From Gammaproteobacteria bacterium (GTDB taxonomy: Bacteria > Pseudomonadota > Gammaproteobacteria > DSM-16500): DNA of 19,607 bases. The stretch spans positions 1-19,607 of the forward strand of contig JAJONP010000038.1 in NCBI GenBank assembly GCA_021323555.1, in the 5' to 3' direction. Shown here piece by piece: positions 14,272 to 19,607 of this stretch (positions within the stretch are counted from its first letter, which is position 1; each line of letters begins with the position of its first letter). Below the pieces are notes generated by a model that was not told where the DNA came from, searched no databases, and was given only the letters and a program-made list of their open reading frames with translations. The position numbers and the translations under genes were made by a program.

Positions 14272-14404
14272 TAAATGTAGGGTGGATTAGACGCGTTTTT
14301 TGCATCGTAATCCATCAAATAAAATTACATTATCAAAAAGCTATAAGTAGATTTGATTTGGTGGATTACGACGCAAAAAACGCGTCTAATCCACCCTACA
14401 TTTA
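14272..14404. repeat. REP/BIME-like inverted repeat pair between gdh and asd
   Basis: Two 49-nt arms (14272-14320 and 14356-14404) are inverted copies of each other with 47 of 49 positions identical, separated by 35 nt. Each arm is itself a hairpin. In the right arm GGTGGATTA (14359-14367 region) pairs with TAATCCACC, and GACGC pairs with GCGTC inside, around an A-rich loop. The arrangement is that of a REP-type unit duplicated head to head. The outermost triplet of the right arm (14402-14404) is the gdh stop codon. In RNA it would form a very stable structure and may terminate or stabilise the gdh transcript and insulate asd. A broken relative lies at 80-134. Confidence 0.85.
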
Positions 14405-17400
14405 TGCCTGGGCAAAATCAAATAGCTCTCGCAAAATCAACGAATAAGTCACAAACGCGACATTCGGACTTGCTTTTATTTCAGCAAGTAAACTTTGCCA
14501 ACGATCAATCAAATGTTTGTTTTGACTCATCCAGTATTCAATCCGCTCTTCTATTAATTTGCCAACCATTTTTTTTGATTTTAATTTAAGAACACTAATA
14601 CTCAATTTCTTTTGAGCACGATCTAAATCATCACGAAAAGCAGAACGAGCTAATTCATCCCATTGGTTTTCTATAGAATAAGCATTCATCTGCTCTCGCA
14701 ACCAATTTAATTCTAACTTTAAATCAAGAAGATAATATGTTTTAGCTACTTCGAAGATATCAAAATGGTATTTTATAGAGGCATGAACAATATCCAACGA
14801 TGTAAACAAAGGATTACAACTCGCGATTTTATCTGCCAATACCACAGGTACGCCTTCAGCGATATAGTCTTGCGTTGTAGATTTTAATTGCGTGCATTCA
14901 CTTTCTGTTAAAAGCTGCGGTATTTTTTTCATAAGCTCAGCCAAAGGCGGCTTAAAGTCAGCAATTGTTTTTTCAATTTGTATATCAGGTTTACTGTTAC
15001 GTAAAAACCAACGCGTTGAACGACGAATTAAATAATAAATTTGCAGCATCAATTTTTGCTGTATCGCTGGCTTGACTACCCAATCCAATTCTTCAATTTG
15101 ATGCCACAGCGTATTTAGCCTATACAGCTCATCCGCAATGACATAAGCACGTATTACAAACTCAACGGATGCGCCTGTTTCACGCTGTAAACGCTCTACA
15201 AAGTAAACACCCATTCGATCTGTGATGCTTTTAGCAAGTTGTGTAGCGATAATTTCACTGCGCAGGCTATGTTCCTTCATCTGCGAAAAATATTTTTTAT
15301 GTAAAACTTTAGGAAAAGCCAGCAAGAGATATTTTGAAAAATAAGGGTCTTCAGGTATTTTTGAAGCTAAAATATCTTGTTTTAAATTCATTTTGCTATA
15401 AGCAATCAACACGGCAAGTTCAGGCCGCGTTAATCCTTGGCCATTTATTTTACGCTCCACTAATGTTTTTTCGTCAGGCAAAAACTCAAGTTGTCTATTT
15501 AATTGGCCGCGTTTTTCGAGTTCATTCATAAATCGCTTAAATAATTCTGTCGTAGATAGCGTGACTGAATTTTCCAAACTTAGAATCTGTGTCTGCTGAT
15601 AATTATCACTCAATACTAATTCTGCTACTTCCTCTGTCATTTTTTCTAGTAAAATATTACGCTGTTTCAGCGTCATTTCTCCATCTAATACAAGCTTATG
15701 TAAGAGAATCTTAATATTCACCTCATGGTCGGAGCAATCAACGCCAGCCGAATTATCAATAAAATCAGTATAAATAATGCCGTTATTTAATGAATATTCT
15801 ATACGAGCGGCCTGAGTAAATCCTAAGTTTCCTCCTTCGCATACAACACGCGCTTTCAATTCATTACCATTCACACGAATGCCATCGCTTGTTCTATCAC
15901 CTACATCTGAATGAGATTCGGTACTTGCCTTCACAAAAGTACCTATACCACCATTAAAAATTAAGTCGACCGATGCTGTTAACATCGCACGAACTAGGTC
16001 ATTAGGTGCAAGCTGGTCTTTCTCAATAGCTAATAATGCTTTTATCTGAGGCGAAATTTTAATAGATTTGAGCGAACGACTAAAAACCCCGCCGCCTTCT
16101 GAAATTAATTTTGGATCGTAATCAGCCCAGCTTGAACGCGGTAAATGAAATAATCGTTGCCGTTCTTCAAAGCTTATTTGCGCATTAGGATTAGGATCAA
16201 GAAAAATATGCCGATGATCAAATGCCCCGACTAATTTAATATGGTTTGACAATAACATACCATTGCCAAACACATCACCACTCATATCTCCAATCCCAAT
16301 CACAGTAAAATCAGTTTTTGCGGGATTGATACCAATTTCCCTGAAATGACGTTTAACAGATTCCCAGGCACCCCGCGCGGTAATTCCCATTTTTTTATGA
16401 TCATAACCTGCTGAACCACCTGACGCAAAAGCATCATCCAGCCAAAATTGGTATTCCTTCGAAATACCATTCGCAATGTCTGAAAAAGTAGCCGTTCCTT
16501 TATCAGCAGCTACCACTAAATAAAAATCATCATCATCATAACGAATAACATTGTGAGGGGGAACAATTTGGTGATTGACTATATTGTCCGTAATATCTAA
16601 TAAGCCACGAATAAATGTCGAATAAGAATAGACGACTTCAGCCAGCACGGCATCGCGGTCCCCGTCTATAGGCAATAATTTAGGGAAAAATCCCCCTTTT
16701 GCTCCTACCGGAACAATCACTGTATTTTTTACATGTTGCGCTTTCATCAAGCCCAATACTTCTGTGCGAAAATCTTCTCGACGGTCTGACCAACGTATTC
16801 CTCCTCTTGCGACTTTTCCTCCACGTAAATGGACGCCCTCTACACGAGGAGAATACACAAAAATTTCATACATCGGTCTTGGTAAAGGTAATTCTGAAAT
16901 CATGGCGGGATCAAGCTTAAATGAAATATAAGTTTTATACAGGCCCTCTTCCGTTTGTTGAAAATAATTCGTACGTAAAGTCGCAAGTATCACTTCTAAA
17001 AAACGACGCAAAATTTTATCTTCATCTAAACTGGCAACGTCTTGTAATGATTTTTCAATATGATCAACTAATGCTAATACATCGGGTGTATTGGCTATGT
17101 TAGGTGTATTCAATCTATTGACATCATATTCAGGTGAAAAACGCAGGCCAAATAAATTTACTAATTGCTTGGCAATACTGGCATTATTAACTAATGCAAC
17201 CTCAATATAGTTTGGGCTGAATGTAAACCCAATTTGACGAAAATATTTAGTATAAGCTCGCAAAATAGTGATTTCACGCCACGTTAATCCTGCCTCTAGA
17301 ACTAAACGATTTAACCGATCATCTTCAACATAACCAAACCAAATAGATGAAAATGCGTCTTGAAAATTTTCTTTCAGTGATGGCACATCAATTTCTTTAT

Positions 17401-19261
17401 TGCTCACATATTCCATATTAAAATCACTGAGCCAAACCACATTGCCATCACGAAAAATAATTTCATGTGGCCGTTCACCATTGATTTTTAACCCCATATT
17501 TTCTAATGTAGGCAATACATCTGATAATGCGATAGCATGTTCACTATGAAATATTTTTAATCGTAATGCAGATTTACTGGCTTTATAAAAAATCATGCCT
17601 AGCGGGTTTTCGAATGAAAGCGTTTCTATTTTTTTTATATCATCAATAGCAGTATACGGTAAATAATATTCAGTATAACTGGAAGGAAATGCTTTACGAT
17701 ATTTTGAAAAATAATTTAAACCTTCAGCCTCATCAAATTCTTCGATTAATTGGGATTTTAATTCATCAATCCAAGAGCGAGCGACTGCAATTAACTTTTG
17801 CTCTAGCGCAACTAGGTCATACTCAACAGGTGTTTTAGAATTAACACGAATGAGATAATGGATACGTGCTAAAACAGAATCAGAAAAATAGGAAGAGTAA
17901 TTCGCTTCAGTTCCCTTAAAGCCAGTCATCAAAATATCTTGCATGGCCATACATAAATCAGTCGTAAAAATATCGCGAGGCACATACACTAAACAAGAAA
18001 AATAACGCCCATACGCATCTTTACGCACAAACAATCGTACACGTTTACGTTCTTGCAACTGCAAAATACCAAGTGTGAGATAAAGAAGCTCTTCATGAGT
18101 TGCTTGAAATAAATCATCACGCGGTAATGTTTCTAAGATATGCACAACTTCCTTTCCATTATGGCTATCTGATGGAAAATTCAACTCTTGCATGATTTTT
18201 TCAACTTTATGTCTTAAAAATGGAATATAGCGCGGGCTCGAATGATAGGCGGTGGAAGTATAAAGCCCCACAAAACGTCTTTCCCCAATACATTCTCCTT
18301 TTTCATTAAAACTTTTGACCCCAATACAATCGGTATAATCATCGCGATGCACAGTCGCTTTGGTATTGGTTTTAGTAATCGTTAAGATATTATTTCCCAA
18401 AGCAAGTTGGCGCGCTTCTGGAGGTAAATCGGCATAATTTCTGAGTCTTACCGCCGTGCTGTCATCACGTAGGACACCTAAACTTGTTCCTGGAATAATT
18501 TGCAAAGCACGATTAGCACCTTTACCAATGAGTTTATAATGGCGGAAACCAAAAAAGGTGAAATGATTGCTGATTAACCAACGTAAAAAATCTTTTGATT
18601 CTTCTATTTCAGAGGGGTCAAGCGGTGGTGGATTTTGTTCTAGCTCATAGAGCGCTTCTTCTACCTGTGCAACCATTTTGTGCCAATCAAAAACCGCTAA
18701 CCGTACGTCTTTTAATATCTCTAGAATATCAATACGCAACTCGTCCATTTTCATAAGATCAATTTGTCTATCAATCTCAAAATAAATAGGGGCTTCTGAA
18801 GTCGCTTTAGGATCTGTTGCCCCCAGCGGCAATATCTTAACAATACAGTGATGGGAGTCACGGATGACTTTAAAGCCACCAAAATGAATTGCAAAATGAA
18901 TTAATATGCCTCTACGATCAAGTTCCATCCGGATAGAATCTACTAAGAAAGGAATATCATCATGTGATACTTCTATAATAGTATGTCCCGACTGCCATCC
19001 ATCTTTTTCTAGATTAGGATTAAACACTCTTACTTTCGTTTCATCTGGCCTACGTTGGTAAATCAAATTCCAGTGGGAAATAAGCGCGCCTGCTAAATCT
19101 TCAATAGAGTGCGCGTGGATATCTTCTAATGACACAGAAGCATAATACCGTTCTGCAAATGTTTCCAATAACTCTGCTTGATCTTGAGGTATCTTGCTCT
19201 TTAAATGAGCATTTAATTTTTGGATTACTTCTTTCAGCTCACCACCATTTTGATCTGGCAT
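14402..19261 (-). CDS. gdhB: NAD-specific glutamate dehydrogenase, large (about 180 kDa) class
   Basis: The 1619-residue protein matches the bacterial large NAD-GDH family (PF05088; usually about 1600-1620 residues), which oxidises glutamate to 2-oxoglutarate and ammonium. The N-terminal half holds ACT-like regulatory segments (for example HTIIEVSHDDIPFLVDSIRM and the region beginning FLRWLISNHFTFFGFRHYK). The catalytic domain begins with GKVARGGIRWSDRREDFRTE and PVGAKGGFFPK (glutamate-binding lysine motif, around residue 855), followed by GGSAGYDHKKMGITARGAW (around 950) and the NAD-binding segment GIGDMSGDVFGNGML (around 990). AGGAGG stands 12 bases before the ATG. The C-terminus ends exactly where the repeat pair begins. 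This enzyme would let the cell feed imported glutamate into the TCA cycle, consistent with the amino acid permease nearby. In related bacteria the gene is called gdhB or gdh2. Confidence 0.95.
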   Translation of the reverse strand: MPDQNGGELKEVIQKLNAHLKSKIPQDQAELLETFAERYYASVSLEDIHAHSIEDLAGALISHWNLIYQRRPDETKVRVFNPNLEKDGWQSGHTIIEVSHDDIPFLVDSIRMELDRRGILIHFAIHFGGFKVIRDSHHCIVKILPLGATDPKATSEAPIYFEIDRQIDLMKMDELRIDILEILKDVRLAVFDWHKMVAQVEEALYELEQNPPPLDPSEIEESKDFLRWLISNHFTFFGFRHYKLIGKGANRALQIIPGTSLGVLRDDSTAVRLRNYADLPPEARQLALGNNILTITKTNTKATVHRDDYTDCIGVKSFNEKGECIGERRFVGLYTSTAYHSSPRYIPFLRHKVEKIMQELNFPSDSHNGKEVVHILETLPRDDLFQATHEELLYLTLGILQLQERKRVRLFVRKDAYGRYFSCLVYVPRDIFTTDLCMAMQDILMTGFKGTEANYSSYFSDSVLARIHYLIRVNSKTPVEYDLVALEQKLIAVARSWIDELKSQLIEEFDEAEGLNYFSKYRKAFPSSYTEYYLPYTAIDDIKKIETLSFENPLGMIFYKASKSALRLKIFHSEHAIALSDVLPTLENMGLKINGERPHEIIFRDGNVVWLSDFNMEYVSNKEIDVPSLKENFQDAFSSIWFGYVEDDRLNRLVLEAGLTWREITILRAYTKYFRQIGFTFSPNYIEVALVNNASIAKQLVNLFGLRFSPEYDVNRLNTPNIANTPDVLALVDHIEKSLQDVASLDEDKILRRFLEVILATLRTNYFQQTEEGLYKTYISFKLDPAMISELPLPRPMYEIFVYSPRVEGVHLRGGKVARGGIRWSDRREDFRTEVLGLMKAQHVKNTVIVPVGAKGGFFPKLLPIDGDRDAVLAEVVYSYSTFIRGLLDITDNIVNHQIVPPHNVIRYDDDDFYLVVAADKGTATFSDIANGISKEYQFWLDDAFASGGSAGYDHKKMGITARGAWESVKRHFREIGINPAKTDFTVIGIGDMSGDVFGNGMLLSNHIKLVGAFDHRHIFLDPNPNAQISFEERQRLFHLPRSSWADYDPKLISEGGGVFSRSLKSIKISPQIKALLAIEKDQLAPNDLVRAMLTASVDLIFNGGIGTFVKASTESHSDVGDRTSDGIRVNGNELKARVVCEGGNLGFTQAARIEYSLNNGIIYTDFIDNSAGVDCSDHEVNIKILLHKLVLDGEMTLKQRNILLEKMTEEVAELVLSDNYQQTQILSLENSVTLSTTELFKRFMNELEKRGQLNRQLEFLPDEKTLVERKINGQGLTRPELAVLIAYSKMNLKQDILASKIPEDPYFSKYLLLAFPKVLHKKYFSQMKEHSLRSEIIATQLAKSITDRMGVYFVERLQRETGASVEFVIRAYVIADELYRLNTLWHQIEELDWVVKPAIQQKLMLQIYYLIRRSTRWFLRNSKPDIQIEKTIADFKPPLAELMKKIPQLLTESECTQLKSTTQDYIAEGVPVVLADKIASCNPLFTSLDIVHASIKYHFDIFEVAKTYYLLDLKLELNWLREQMNAYSIENQWDELARSAFRDDLDRAQKKLSISVLKLKSKKMVGKLIEERIEYWMSQNKHLIDRWQSLLAEIKASPNVAFVTYSLILRELFDFAQA

Positions 19262-19318
19262 AAAAAAATTTGGCCTCCTACGGCGTGATTTATCTATTCT
19301 AATAATCTAATAGGCTGA

Positions 19319-19348
19319 ATTTTATCTCTTTTAGAAATAGAAATACAA
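19319..19348 (-). promoter_or_regulatory. Possible promoter of gdh
   Basis: On the minus strand TTGTAT (19343-19348) and TAAAAT (19319-19324) are spaced by 18 bases, about 60 bases before the gdh start, in the 118-base gap after tsaB. No hairpin terminator of tsaB is visible in this gap, so read-through from tsaB is also possible. Confidence 0.35.
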
Positions 19349-19379
19349 TAAAAAGAAAGATGAAAAAAAATTTATTCCT

Positions 19380-19607
19380 TTATCTTTTTTTTGCCACCGT
19401 CTCCCGCAAGTAAACAGGCAACGCATCGCGTGCATGGACCCAATCGCTATTTTTATATTTCATTTGAGCGAGTGTCAAAATCGCTTTTGCGGTCGGTAAC
19501 TGTGTCACGTCTACTGCTTTCGGCAAGTATATAATCTCATTTTTATAAATCTCCCACGCATTTCCCACGCCATAAAAATCACTCTCTGAAAAAAAAATTT
19601 TTTCTGG
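19380..19607 (-). CDS. tsaB: tRNA threonylcarbamoyladenosine biosynthesis protein TsaB, C-terminal part (runs off the window)
   Basis: The frame is open from the window edge (19607) to a TAA at 19380; the gene's start lies outside the window. The visible 75 residues match the TsaB C-terminus: DFYGVGNAWEIY, then LPTAKAILTLAQMK and the conserved last motif PVYLRETVAKKR (compare the PVYLR-x-x-VA-x-KK end of E. coli TsaB). TsaB pairs with TsaD and TsaE to transfer the threonylcarbamoyl group to A37 of ANN-decoding tRNAs. An internal GTG at 19568 is not the start, because the family sequence continues upstream of it. A run of nine A then six T lies in this coding sequence near 19589-19603, a place prone to frameshift errors. 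Confidence 0.88.
   Translation of the reverse strand, partial: PEKIFFSESDFYGVGNAWEIYKNEIIYLPKAVDVTQLPTAKAILTLAQMKYKNSDWVHARDALPVYLRETVAKKR

Noticed and set aside
14353..14589. Open plus-strand frame of 78 codons across the repeat and the gdh end
   Set aside because: Antisense to a strongly supported coding sequence and partly made of the palindromic repeat; no family similarity.

Overview
The window looks like an AT-rich gammaproteobacterial chromosome, most probably from the Legionellales (Legionella/Coxiella/Berkiella-like). This placement rests on gene content: the asd-fimV-truA-accD-dedD backbone, a 17 kDa-antigen-type lipoprotein, an inverse-autotransporter-like surface protein, a GadC-like permease and a large NAD-glutamate dehydrogenase. 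The genus cannot be fixed from the sequence alone.

Left part (1-5860) is a decaying accessory region. In order it holds: a tandem IS-end-like repeat (29-70); a degenerate copy of a palindromic repeat (80-134) that cuts the 3' end off an APH(6)/streptomycin-kinase gene (130-432, minus); a 3'-half tRNA-Thr relic (604-644); a frameshifted Rpn/PD-(D/E)XK nuclease (693-1683, minus); a second tRNA-Thr-like 3' half (1915-1955); an intact, translationally coupled pair of fusion genes (GNAT-GNAT, then GNAT-GrpB, 1987-4082); a truncated RhuM gene (4094-4264) running into an unassigned fragment; a small XRE-type regulator (4532-4816); and a WYL-domain (YafY-type) regulator broken by a small deletion/frameshift (4882-5858).

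Middle part (5943-8717) codes for the cell surface: a secreted beta-barrel protein with a beta-helix-like C-terminal passenger, a good intrinsic terminator, and a glycine-zipper lipoprotein of the 17 kDa surface-antigen type.

Right part (8760-19607) is all on the minus strand and is housekeeping. Transcribed right to left it reads tsaB (3' part only), gdh, a repeat pair, asd, a very small fimV, truA, accD, dedD, amino-acid permease. The asd-fimV-truA and accD-dedD-permease groups are tightly packed with overlaps or gaps of a few bases. Compared with the classical asd-fimV-truA-trp-accD-folC-dedD-cvpA-purF order, the trp genes, folC and, as far as the window shows, cvpA/purF are missing. An APC permease directly follows dedD instead.

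The most notable non-coding structures are a 133-bp REP/BIME-like inverted pair whose edge coincides with the gdh stop codon, its degenerate relative at the left end, and the two tRNA-Thr 3'-half relics that bracket the Rpn pseudogene.
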